Shown one piece after another: positions 1 through 7,561 of a stretch of 64,000 bases of DNA. The notes beneath the pieces are model-generated. The model saw nothing but the letters and a program-made list of their open reading frames with translations, did no database searches and was not told the origin of the DNA. The position numbers were made by a program, and so were the translations under genes. Within the stretch, counting starts at the first letter, position 1. Each line of letters opens with the position of its first letter. The stretch covers positions 248,001-312,000 of the forward strand of contig NZ_WPYP01000001.1 of NCBI RefSeq assembly GCF_013030985.1, in the 5' to 3' direction. The stretch comes from Ruegeria arenilitoris (GTDB lineage Bacteria > Pseudomonadota > Alphaproteobacteria > Rhodobacterales > Rhodobacteraceae).

Positions 1-710
1 ACCTGCGGCATCGACATCGCCACGCAACAGCCGATCCCGGCCAGACCCAGAATGTATTGCAGGGCGCGTGGCGATATTCCAACGCTGCGGGCGTTGATCT
101 GCGCGTTGGCGGCGGCAGTGCTGTGCGCCTCGACCGGGACCTGACGGCGTAGAAGAAGGGATAGGGGGATGACGACTGCCAAGGTTATGACAGCCAGCGT
201 CAGATAGACTTGCTGCCAGCCGTCGCGGGCCAGAATGCCCGACAGAAGGGTGGGCCAGATCGCCCCGGACAGGTAATTCCCGCTGGCCACCAGCGCGACG
301 GCGATCCCGCGCCGCCGCATGAACCAGTGCGAGATATCGGCGATCAGCGGCCCGAACCCGATGGACGTGCCCAGCCCCAACAGCAGATGCGCCACCGACA
401 GCAGCAGGATATTCGGTGCCCATGTCGCCAGCAGGTAACTGATTGCGCTTAGAATTGCGGCTCCAATCAGCGCCTTGGTCACGCCCAGCCGGTCGACCAT
501 CTGCCCCAGCCACATGTTCCCCAGCGCAAAACCGATCATGGCCAGCACATAGGGCAAAGAGGCCTCGGCCCGACCGGCCCCGAACTGTGCCTCGACGGCG
601 GGCATCACCACGATCACCGCCCACATGCCCACGTTGGCGACTGTGGCAATGGCAAGCGTGATCAGAAGGCGTATCCAGGAGTACCGGCTGTCATGGATCG
701 GATGGCTCAT
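1..710 (-). CDS. MFS transporter, C-terminus cut by window edge
   Basis: Reading the minus strand from the ATG at 710 gives an open frame to the window edge (236 codons, no stop). The product is strongly hydrophobic, with about six predicted membrane helices. It carries MFS loop features: a GQMVDRLG stretch after helix 2 matches motif A (GxxxDRxG), and a basic RRRG stretch follows 'HWFM'. The start is supported by the N-terminal cytosolic segment MSHPIHDSRYSW before helix 1. This is the N-terminal half of a roughly 400-residue carrier of the monocarboxylate/oxalate-like MFS type; the substrate cannot be told. It lies 64 bp downstream of the ImuA-like gene on the same strand, where imuB would often be expected. 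Confidence 0.85.
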   Translation of the reverse strand, partial: MSHPIHDSRYSWIRLLITLAIATVANVGMWAVIVVMPAVEAQFGAGRAEASLPYVLAMIGFALGNMWLGQMVDRLGVTKALIGAAILSAISYLLATWAPNILLLSVAHLLLGLGTSIGFGPLIADISHWFMRRRGIAVALVASGNYLSGAIWPTLLSGILARDGWQQVYLTLAVITLAVVIPLSLLLRRQVPVEAHSTAAANAQINARSVGISPRALQYILGLAGIGCCVAMSMPQ

Positions 711-774
711 GTCTGAACGCTAGGGCCGGGGTCTGTTTTTTGCCAGTCACAAGTTTTGTGATCCTCGTGAGGTG

Positions 775-1395
775 TCACACCAATACATCTTGCGTTTCGA
801 TCCGGGTCAGGTTCAGCCCGGCGCGCGGTTTGGTCTGGGTGGCCTGCCAACTGACCGGGGGCAGGGCGCGGGCGCGGCGGCGGGTCACGGCCCAGCGGCG
901 GGCCTCTCCCTGATGGTTGGCGGCCATGTGCCAGCGGGTCTCAACCCCTTGTGCGCCACCGTCGCCGGGGGTCAGCAGCAGCCCCAGCGGAGCCCGCCCC
1001 ATCGCGCCACCCTGTTCGGCGGCCAGATGCATCCGCCGCACCGGCGTCAGCCCCGGTGCGCCGGGCAGGTCGCCGATGATCAACGGGATCGCTCCGCTGC
1101 GCAGGGCCTCTTCCATGCACCACAGCAGATCCTCGGCGCGGGTGGGTCGGACGAAGATGAACCGGGCGGGATCGGCAAACGGCATCATGCCGTCGGGGTT
1201 CAACTGGCCGGGTTCCCACGCGGGCGAAATCCACAGCACCGGTCCCTGCGCCTGACCTGCCAACCACATGGCAAAGCTGCGCCGGGCGGGGCCGCAGGCC
1301 TCGTGCACACGACCCAGTTGCAGGGTGATCTGCGGATGCAGGGTTAGCCCCGGCGCCTCACGCGCGGGTTTGCGGCCGAGAAGGTTTGTAGACAT
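775..1395 (-). CDS. ImuA-like (RecA-related) SOS protein
   Basis: A 206-residue protein resembling the ImuA/SulA-like RecA-fold family, which works with ImuB and DnaE2 in SOS-induced translesion mutagenesis. Visible signs: an N-terminal 'HEACGPARRSF' where RecA has its P-loop (Walker A lost), a 'GPVLWISPAW' strand, and the family-like segment 'EEALRSGAIPLIIGDLP' followed by 'LTPVRRMHLAAEQGG'. The degenerate P-loop is usual for the family. A LexA-type box lies 17-31 bp upstream of the ATG, which independently supports an SOS role. No imuB or dnaE2 follows; an MFS gene does. The family call is good; participation in mutagenesis is inferred. Confidence 0.72.
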   Translation of the reverse strand: MSTNLLGRKPAREAPGLTLHPQITLQLGRVHEACGPARRSFAMWLAGQAQGPVLWISPAWEPGQLNPDGMMPFADPARFIFVRPTRAEDLLWCMEEALRSGAIPLIIGDLPGAPGLTPVRRMHLAAEQGGAMGRAPLGLLLTPGDGGAQGVETRWHMAANHQGEARRWAVTRRRARALPPVSWQATQTKPRAGLNLTRIETQDVLV

Positions 1396-1411
1396 GCCGT
1401 TAATCTAGCAT

Positions 1412-1426
1412 GTTCTCACTTTGTTC
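1412..1426 (-). promoter_or_regulatory. LexA SOS box (GTTC-N7-GTTC direct repeat)
   Basis: GTTC at 1412-1415 and GTTC at 1423-1426 are separated by exactly seven bases; on the minus strand this reads GAAC-N7-GAAC. This is the known alphaproteobacterial LexA operator. It sits just upstream of the ImuA-like start at 1395, where it would overlap the promoter. Confidence 0.8.
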
Positions 1427-1454
1427 TCAATCCGGGAATGCCACCAAAGACCCT

Positions 1455-2033
1455 TTACCGCGACAGGATCATACGGCCATCGGTGAACTGGATATTCGAA
1501 AACCGGTGCAGATAGTCCATGCCCAGCAGCGACTGACGCAAATCACCCTCGTTGACCCAGGCCGCAACGCCGTGGTCAATGATCGGGCCGAGCTCAAGAC
1601 TGTCCAGCCGGATGGGCGCGGTGCGCACCTCTCCGTTCGCGGTCGATGCGCGCCCGATGTAGTTCAGCTGGTCGGGATCAACGCCGATGCGTCTGGCGTC
1701 CTGTTCGCTAAACACAATCTGGCTGGCGCCGGTATCAACAAGGAAATTGATCGGCTCACCGTTCACCAGCACGGGCAGGTAATAGTGGCCGTCATAAGCT
1801 CGGGGCACCTCAATCGTTTCGCCGGTGACGGTCATCTGCGGGGCGGGGGCAACGGTCGAGCGGATGTCTTCCCACAGGCCGACAACGGCAATGACGCCGA
1901 CGAAGATAAAGACCCAGGCCATGGCCTGCTGCATGGTTTTGTTCAGGGATTGGCGGTTCTGCGAGATGAACCAGAACAGAACTGCCGTGCCAAGCACGAC
2001 CAGATACACCAAACGTCCATAGTCACCTTCCAT
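1455..2033 (-). CDS. Membrane-anchored retropepsin-like aspartic protease (TIGR02281 type)
   Basis: A 192-residue protein with two N-terminal membrane helices (about residues 7-23 and 37-53), then a single periplasmic aspartic-protease lobe. The catalytic motif DTGAS is at residues 100-104, preceded by the hydrophobic 'NFLV', and the C-terminal 'SLLGMDYLHRFS' matches the ILG-containing element of clan AA proteases. One lobe means it should act as a dimer. Proteins of this architecture are widespread in alphaproteobacteria; their substrates are generally unknown. It is transcribed away from marC/ABC-F in the same direction, with a 40 bp gap. Confidence 0.85.
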   Translation of the reverse strand: MEGDYGRLVYLVVLGTAVLFWFISQNRQSLNKTMQQAMAWVFIFVGVIAVVGLWEDIRSTVAPAPQMTVTGETIEVPRAYDGHYYLPVLVNGEPINFLVDTGASQIVFSEQDARRIGVDPDQLNYIGRASTANGEVRTAPIRLDSLELGPIIDHGVAAWVNEGDLRQSLLGMDYLHRFSNIQFTDGRMILSR

Positions 2034-2073
2034 ACCGTACCCCTTACCAGATTCACTTTAACTATATGGGGAT

Positions 2074-2697
2074 TTACGACGCAAAACCAAAGGCCTTGAG
2101 GCCGTCCAATATGAACTGAACCGACAGCGCCGCCAGCAGCATGCCCAGCAGCCGGGTCAGCACGTTCAGGCCGGTCTTGCCCAGAATGCGTGCGATCAGA
2201 CCACCGGACAGGAAGAAGGTCAGAACCACGGCCATCACCGCCAGCATGACGATGCAGGCTTCGACAATTCCCAGAACACCGGGGTGCTGGCCGGCCAGCA
2301 GGATGATCGTTGCAATCGAACCCGGTCCGGCGATCAGCGGGATAGCCAGTGGGAACACAGAGGGGTCGGGGTGTTCTTCTTCCTCTTCGACACGGTCTTC
2401 GCGGCGTTTGGTGCGGCGTTCGAATAGCATGTCCAGCGCGGTCAGGAACAACAGAGCACCACCGGCAACACGGAAGGCGGCCATAGAGATGCCGACAAAG
2501 CCCAGAACGGCTTCGCCAAAGGCTGCGAAAGCGATCAAAATGCAGACGGCCGTCAGGCAGCTTCGGATCGCTGTCCTGCGGCGGGTCTTTGCGTCCATGT
2601 CCTGCGTCAGCGCCACGAAGATCGGCGTGGTGCCGAACGGGTCGATCACCACGAACAGGGTGGTGAAGGCGGTGATGAAAAAGGCCAGATCCATCAT
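2074..2697 (-). CDS. MarC family integral membrane protein
   Basis: A 207-residue protein with about six membrane helices and family features: N-terminal 'FVVIDPFGTTPIFVALT', central 'FPLAIPLIAGPGSIATII' and C-terminal 'ILTRLLGMLLAALSVQFILDGLK'-like pattern. MarC proteins were once linked to multiple antibiotic resistance, but that role was not upheld and the function is unsettled. A charged loop (about residues 94-112, rich in Arg/Glu) lies mid-protein. The start ATG overlaps the stop of the upstream ABC-F gene by 4 bp (ATGA), so the two are translationally coupled. Confidence 0.88.
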   Translation of the reverse strand: MMDLAFFITAFTTLFVVIDPFGTTPIFVALTQDMDAKTRRRTAIRSCLTAVCILIAFAAFGEAVLGFVGISMAAFRVAGGALLFLTALDMLFERRTKRREDRVEEEEEHPDPSVFPLAIPLIAGPGSIATIILLAGQHPGVLGIVEACIVMLAVMAVVLTFFLSGGLIARILGKTGLNVLTRLLGMLLAALSVQFILDGLKAFGFAS

Positions 2698-4547
2698 GCG
2701 GCGTTCTCGGCGTTTTCAAGTCGCTCGGCGGCGGCGACCCACAGGGCTTCGGCCTTTTGCATGGCTTCGACGACCTCGGCGAATTTGCGGTTCCAGGTTT
2801 CAAGATCGTTGATCTTGTCGTCCTCGTACAAAGCTGGATCCGCCAGCTTGGCCGAGAGCTTGTCGTGCATATCCGTCAGTTTCTCGATCCGATCCTCGCA
2901 TTTGCGCAGATCCGAGCGCAGGGCCAGCATCGCCTCGCGCGACGGGCGCTTGGGCTTGGCGGTCTGCGGTTTCTCTTTGACCGGTTTGTCGCGGGCCAAC
3001 AGCATGGTGCGATAGGCCTCGAGGTCTCCGTCGAACGGTTTGACTGTGCCGTCCGAGACTAGCCACAGTCGGTCGGCGACCAGCGACAGCAGGTGCATGT
3101 CGTGGCTGACCAGAACCACCGCGCCGGAATAGGCGGTCAGCGCCTCGACCAGCGCCTCGCGGCTTTCGATGTCCAGGTGGTTGGTCGGTTCGTCGAGGAT
3201 CAGCATGTGCGGTGCGTCGATGGTAGCAATCAGCAGCGACAGCCGCGCCTTCTGTCCACCCGACAAGCGCCCGACCAGCGTTTCCGCTTGGTCTGCGTTC
3301 AACCCGAACCCGGCCAGCCGTGAGCGCCACTTGCCCGGCGCTTCATCAGGGCGCAGGCGGCGCAGGTGGTCCAAGGGCGTCTCGTCCACATGCAGTTCGT
3401 CCACCTGATGCTGCGCGAAGTATCCGATGCGCAGCTTGTTGCTGCGGGTCATCTTGCCCGCCATCAGGGGCAGGCGGTCGGACAGCAGTTTTGACAGGGT
3501 CGATTTGCCCTGACCGTTCTTGCCCAGCAGCGCAATTCGGTCGTCTTGGTCTATGCGCAGGTTCAGGCGGCGCAGCACTTCGGTCTCACCATAGCCGGTC
3601 ACGCCGCCCTCGATCTGGATAATCGGCGGCGACAGTTCCTCGGGCTCGGGGAAAGAGAACGCCCGCAGGGCGGCCTCTTGCGGGGTCGAGACCAGTTGAA
3701 TGCGTTCGATCATTTTCAGTCGCGACTGGGCTTGAACAGCCTTCGAAGCCTTGTAACGGAACCGATCCACAAAGCTTTGCAGATGAGCGATGCGGGCCTT
3801 GGCCTTGGCGTTTTCCGATTCCGCCTGTGCTAGACGCTCGGCGCGGCGTTCGGCGAACTTGTCGTAGGGCACCGCGTAATAGGTCAGCTTGCGGTCTTCC
3901 AGATGCAGGATCGAGCCGACCGCCCGGTTCAGCAGCCCGCGGTCGTGGCTGATGATAATCACCGTGTGGGGGTACTTGGCCAGATAGCTTTCAAGCCACA
4001 GCGCGCCTTCGAGGTCCAGATAGTTGGTCGGCTCATCGAGCAACAGGAGGTCGGGCTGAGAAAACAGCACCGCCGCCAGAGCCACGCGCATCCGCCATCC
4101 GCCTGAGAAATCCGAGCAGGGGCGCAGTTGGTCGTCATCGTCGAAGCCAAGACCCTTGAGGATCGAGGCCGCGCGCGCCTCGGCCGACCAGGCGTCGATA
4201 TCGGCCAAACGGGTCTGAATCTCGGCAATCCGCGCCGGGTCTTCGGCGCTGTCGGCCTCGGCCATCAGCGCGCTGCGCTCGGTATCGGCGGCCAACACCG
4301 TGTTGATCAGCGACACGTCCGACGAGGGCACCTCTTGCGCCACCCCACCAATCCGCGCCCGTTTCGGCAACACGATATTCCCTGATTCCAAGGCCAGTTC
4401 CCCCCGGATCAGGCGAAACAGGGTGGTCTTGCCCGTGCCGTTCCGCCCCACGAGGCCAACCTTGTGGCCGTCGGGAATGGTGGCGCTGGCACCGTCAAAC
4501 AGGGGGCGGCCCTCGACCGCATAGGTGATGTCTTCGATCCGTAGCAT
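2694..4547 (-). CDS. ABC-F family ATPase (ribosome-associated type)
   Basis: A 617-residue soluble protein with two ABC cassettes and no membrane segment. The first P-loop GRNGTGKTT is at residues 34-42; the first signature is FSGGWRMRVAL and the first Walker B LLLDEPTNYLD. The second cassette has GKNGQGKST, LSGGQKARLSL and LILDEPTNHLD. Between them is the Arg/Lys-rich linker ('RFRYKASKAVQAQSR') typical of ABC-F factors, and the C-terminal 100 residues form a charged coiled coil as in Uup/YheS. ABC-F proteins act on the ribosome E site. I start at MLRIEDI (4547) because the cassette begins there; an upstream start at 4583 would add 12 atypical residues. It overlaps marC by 4 bp. Confidence 0.9.
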   Translation of the reverse strand: MLRIEDITYAVEGRPLFDGASATIPDGHKVGLVGRNGTGKTTLFRLIRGELALESGNIVLPKRARIGGVAQEVPSSDVSLINTVLAADTERSALMAEADSAEDPARIAEIQTRLADIDAWSAEARAASILKGLGFDDDDQLRPCSDFSGGWRMRVALAAVLFSQPDLLLLDEPTNYLDLEGALWLESYLAKYPHTVIIISHDRGLLNRAVGSILHLEDRKLTYYAVPYDKFAERRAERLAQAESENAKAKARIAHLQSFVDRFRYKASKAVQAQSRLKMIERIQLVSTPQEAALRAFSFPEPEELSPPIIQIEGGVTGYGETEVLRRLNLRIDQDDRIALLGKNGQGKSTLSKLLSDRLPLMAGKMTRSNKLRIGYFAQHQVDELHVDETPLDHLRRLRPDEAPGKWRSRLAGFGLNADQAETLVGRLSGGQKARLSLLIATIDAPHMLILDEPTNHLDIESREALVEALTAYSGAVVLVSHDMHLLSLVADRLWLVSDGTVKPFDGDLEAYRTMLLARDKPVKEKPQTAKPKRPSREAMLALRSDLRKCEDRIEKLTDMHDKLSAKLADPALYEDDKINDLETWNRKFAEVVEAMQKAEALWVAAAERLENAENAA

Positions 4548-4606
4548 AGGCCGAGCACTGCGGCACGGCCTGACGCTTGTCAATGGGGTGAATCGCCGAT
4601 GGTCTG

Positions 4607-4882
4607 TCAGTTTAGTTCAGCGGCCACGTCTTCAAAGGGGTACGAGGCAAAACCGACCAAAGCCTGGTCACCTTCTTCGCTGAATGCAAAGACGTGAACT
4701 TCGTCATGGTGCAAGGTGGCACGGCAAAACACACCCGACTGAGACAGGTTCAACGGGCAGGTTTCCAGATCGGTGTGTGCAACCGCTGTTTCGAATAGTT
4801 CGTAGTTCATTGGCACGGGCGCCTGATCGGCTACGGCGGTTGAGGCAAGGATGCAGGCGATAGCCGCAAGTTTCGGTGTCAT
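4607..4882 (-). CDS. Small secreted hypothetical protein
   Basis: A 91-residue protein starting MTPKLAAIACILASTAVA, a good signal peptide with an AVA cleavage site before DQAPVP. The mature part is acidic, with two Cys (in 'LETCPL' and 'VFCRAT') that could form a disulfide. I recognise no family. A GTG at 4906 would give eight more residues, but the ATG at 4882 gives a clean signal peptide. It is divergent from the MFS gene at 5127 across a 244 bp gap that may hold both promoters. Confidence 0.65.
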   Translation of the reverse strand: MTPKLAAIACILASTAVADQAPVPMNYELFETAVAHTDLETCPLNLSQSGVFCRATLHHDEVHVFAFSEEGDQALVGFASYPFEDVAAELN

Positions 4883-5126
4883 TAGAGTGGCCTTTTTTGT
4901 TAACACGTTCTGTCCGCACAGCGAAAAGACTGACAGAAAAAGTCAGGTAATAAAACCAGTTTCTTTCAACCGCGTCATTCTTACGCGCTATCCCTTTGGC
5001 GCATTGCGCGTTTAACCTTGTCCGAGAGGCCCACACCTGCGGGCTTTGTACCAAGTGGTTGGCATGGGCATGGTGCGGATCTTGTGATAACTCTGCCGTG
5101 ATTTGCATTTCTAACCGGATTTCTTC

Positions 5127-6329
5127 ATGCGCGCGGCACAATCACCGCCATCTCTGGTAACACTGGTTTTTGCGACTGCGTTGTCAGTGCTGTCGCTGAA
5201 CATGTTCCTGCCGTCGCTGGCGCGGATGGGAGAAGACTTTCAGGTCGATTACGCGTTGGTGAACCTGTCCGTGGCGGGGTACCTGGCGGTGTCTGCCGCG
5301 TTGCAATTGATCATGGGGCCGTTATCCGACCGGTTTGGCCGCAGACCTGTTTTGCTGATCTGTATGGTAGTCTTCGTCGCCGCGTCCGTCGGCTGCGTGC
5401 TGGCCGAGGCGATCTGGGTTTTTCTGAGTTTCCGCCTGCTGCAGGCCGCCGTGGTAGCCGGGCCTGTTCTGTCCAGCGCCGCCATCCGGGACATGTACCC
5501 GCCGAACGAAGCGGCCAGCAAGCTGGGTTACGTGGCAATGGCGATGGCGCTGGCCCCTATGCTGGGGCCAATGCTGGGCGGCGCGCTCGACAGCCTGTTC
5601 GGCTGGCGCGCCGGCTTTGTTCTGTATTCCGCGCTGGGGGCAGGGCTGCTGCTATTGCTCTGGGTCGATATGGGAGAAACCAACGCCAATCGGTCTTCGA
5701 CCTTCGCCGCGCAACTGAGGGAATACTCGCACCTGCTCCGCGCACGTCGGTTCTGGGGGTATGCCCTGTGCGCTGCCTTTTCGATCGGAGGGTTCTACAG
5801 CTTCATCACAGGCGCGCCCCTGGTTGCTGCCGCGTGGTTCGACCTGAGCCCCGCGATGCTGGGCCTAGGCATCGGAATCATCACGGGTGGCTTTATGGTC
5901 GGCAACTTCATCACCGGGCGGATCGCAGCGCGCACGCGGCTGACCACCATGATTCTGATCGGGCGTATCATTGCTTCTGCAGGGCCGCTGGGTGGTTTGC
6001 TCTTGTTCCTTTCTGATCTGGGCTCGGTCTGGGTGTTCTTCGGGTCGGCGATCTTTGTCGGATTCGGCAATGGGCTGACCAATGCCAATGCATCCGCAGG
6101 GCTTATGTCGGTCCGCCCGAAACTGGCGGGCAGTGCGGCGGGCCTGTCCGGCGCGATGATCGTGGCGTTGGGGGCAGTTCTGACCTCGCTCACCGGGCTT
6201 TGGGTCAGCCCTGAAAACGGTCCGTTCCTGGTTCTGGGCATGATGTGGGCGTGCAGTTTTGCCGGGCTGTTGGCGGTGCTGTATGTGCGCTGGGTTGACC
6301 AGCAAGACCCACTGCCGGAAACGATCTGA
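5127..6329 (+). CDS. Bcr/CflA-type MFS drug efflux transporter
   Basis: A 400-residue 12-helix MFS protein. The motif A region 'GPLSDRFGRRPVLL' follows helix 2, and the helix 5 region reads 'APMLGPMLGGALDSLFGWRAGF', the antiporter motif C pattern (GPxxGG) of the DHA1 Bcr/CflA group. The N-terminus 'LSLNMFLPSLARMGEDFQVDYALVNLSVAGYL' also matches that group (written here only as a description of the helix 1 to helix 2 span, residues about 23-54). It probably exports toxic compounds by proton antiport across the inner membrane; the substrate is unknown. It is a single gene ending 100 bp before ndk. Confidence 0.87.
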   Translation: MRAAQSPPSLVTLVFATALSVLSLNMFLPSLARMGEDFQVDYALVNLSVAGYLAVSAALQLIMGPLSDRFGRRPVLLICMVVFVAASVGCVLAEAIWVFLSFRLLQAAVVAGPVLSSAAIRDMYPPNEAASKLGYVAMAMALAPMLGPMLGGALDSLFGWRAGFVLYSALGAGLLLLLWVDMGETNANRSSTFAAQLREYSHLLRARRFWGYALCAAFSIGGFYSFITGAPLVAAAWFDLSPAMLGLGIGIITGGFMVGNFITGRIAARTRLTTMILIGRIIASAGPLGGLLLFLSDLGSVWVFFGSAIFVGFGNGLTNANASAGLMSVRPKLAGSAAGLSGAMIVALGAVLTSLTGLWVSPENGPFLVLGMMWACSFAGLLAVLYVRWVDQQDPLPETI

Positions 6330-6431
6330 GCCGCCACGCATCATAGTGCTTTTCATATGAGACAGACCATGCTACGCGGCGCGCGATGGATTTCGGCGCG
6401 ACCCCGCGCCCTATGTTAAGGAGAGGCCGAT

Positions 6432-6854
6432 ATGGCACTGGAACGCACATTCTCGATCATCAAACCCGATGCAACCCGCCGCAACCTGACTGGCAAAATC
6501 AACGCCAAGTTCGAAGAAGCCGGCCTGCGCATCGTTGCGCAAAAGCGCATCCACATGACCAAGGAGCAAGCTGGCAAGTTCTACGAAGTGCACGCCGAGC
6601 GTCCGTTCTATGACGAACTGTGCGAATTCATGTCGTCGGCTCCGGTCGTTGTTCAGGTTCTGGAAGGCGAAGGCGCCATTGCAAAGAACCGCGAAGTCAT
6701 GGGCGCAACCAACCCCGCAGACGCAGCCCCCGGCACCATCCGCGCCGAGTTCGCTGAATCGGTTGGCGAGAACTCGGTTCACGGTTCGGATGCCCCCGAG
6801 ACCGCGGCTGTTGAAATCGCCTACTTCTTCTCGGGCATCGAACTGGTCGGCTAA
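6432..6854 (+). CDS. ndk: Nucleoside diphosphate kinase
   Basis: A 140-residue protein of canonical Ndk length. It moves the gamma-phosphate from ATP to other nucleoside diphosphates through a phosphohistidine. The start [14 protein letters not shown] and the active-site stretch NSVHGSD, with the catalytic His at residue 117, are diagnostic. An AAGGAGAGG ribosome site lies 5-7 bases before the ATG. It is monocistronic, followed by a hairpin terminator at 6878-6909. Confidence 0.98.
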   Translation: MALERTFSIIKPDATRRNLTGKINAKFEEAGLRIVAQKRIHMTKEQAGKFYEVHAERPFYDELCEFMSSAPVVVQVLEGEGAIAKNREVMGATNPADAAPGTIRAEFAESVGENSVHGSDAPETAAVEIAYFFSGIELVG

Positions 6855-6877
6855 TCCGCCATCAGATCGGTTTTTTA

Positions 6878-6909
6878 GGGCCGCTCCCGGCAATGGGTGC
6901 GGCCTTTTT
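6878..6909 (+). terminator. Rho-independent terminator of ndk
   Basis: GGCCGC (6879-6884) pairs with GCGGCC (6899-6904) around a 14-base loop, followed by TTTTT (6905-6909). It lies between the convergent ndk and tfoX-like genes and so may also block transcription from the other side. Confidence 0.75.
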
Positions 6910-7256
6910 CATACCGGCTTGAGGTCGTCCACCGACACCCGCACGCCGACCGCGTCCAGATCCGAGATCATCTTTGTCTTGGGCGCGGTGCTGACACTGG
7001 CCTTGATCGCGTCAAACCGCTGACGCAGGGCCTTTTTCTCATCGCCTTTGCAGTCGTTCCAGGGACGTCCCTGCAACCCCATCACCAGAACATAATAACC
7101 GATGAAATGCGGCCGGGTTCCGGCTCGCACCAAACGGGCATAGGCCTCATCCGGGCCCAGTTCACGCAGTTGCTGCGCCGAGTGGATTCCGGCGCGGGCA
7201 CACGCCTGTTCGAAGGCGGGGCCAAGGTTGCGGATCGAGGAGACGGGATCGGACAT
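6909..7256 (-). CDS. TfoX C-terminal-domain (helix-hairpin-helix) protein
   Basis: A 115-residue protein matching the C-terminal domain of TfoX/Sxy: 'IRNLGPAFEQACARAGI' then 'QLRELGPDEAYARLV' and a Trp-Asn pair ('RPWNDC'). Full TfoX, a competence regulator of gammaproteobacteria, has an extra N-terminal domain that is missing here. Single-domain versions are common in roseobacters and have no established function; by fold this is a helix-hairpin-helix that may bind DNA or protein. The ATG at 7256 (MSDPV) is preferred over the TTG at 7262. Confidence 0.75.
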   Translation of the reverse strand: MSDPVSSIRNLGPAFEQACARAGIHSAQQLRELGPDEAYARLVRAGTRPHFIGYYVLVMGLQGRPWNDCKGDEKKALRQRFDAIKASVSTAPKTKMISDLDAVGVRVSVDDLKPV

Positions 7257-7363
7257 GCCCAACTCTTAGCCCTGTGGTGCAATGATGTCGACCTGACGCA
7301 GGGTTTGTGCAACATCGGACTTGCCAGATAGGCTGCCCTGCGATTTCATGACGTTATGCTGTC

Positions 7364-7369
7364 AGGAGG
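7364..7369 (+). promoter_or_regulatory. Strong ribosome binding site AGGAGG
   Basis: A perfect AGGAGG at 7364-7369 lies six bases before the ATG at 7376 and decides the start of the ribbon-helix-helix gene against the in-frame TTG at 7370. It implies strong translation of the first gene of the four-gene cassette. Confidence 0.85.
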
Positions 7370-7375
7370 TTGCCC

Positions 7376-7561
7376 ATGTCAAAGAACACGGAAACCGGCG
7401 AAACGCCTGACAAGAGCAAAAAGAACACCTCGCTTCGGTTGGACGGCAAGACGTTGAAAGCCCTCAGGATCCGGGCAATCGAGGAGGGGACCAGCGTCCG
7501 GAAGATCATCGAGACTTTGGTGAATGACTATCTTGATACGCCGGAAAAGGGTCGTTCGTGA
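7376..7561 (+). CDS. Small ribbon-helix-helix protein heading the CHAD/ParA/CYTH cassette
   Basis: A 61-residue protein. The first 17 residues are polar and lysine-rich and probably disordered. Then comes a ribbon-helix-helix pattern: strand TSLRLD (18-23), helix KTLKALRIRAIEEG (25-38) with the turn GTS, and a second helix VRKIIETLVNDYL. This size and layout resemble both CopG-type repressors and the small ParA partner proteins (ParG/Omega type), whose flexible N-terminus stimulates the ATPase. The stop TGA shares one base with the CHAD gene's ATG, so the two are coupled. It could autoregulate the operon, act as partner of the ParA two genes on, or both. Confidence 0.75.
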   Translation: MSKNTETGETPDKSKKNTSLRLDGKTLKALRIRAIEEGTSVRKIIETLVNDYLDTPEKGRS

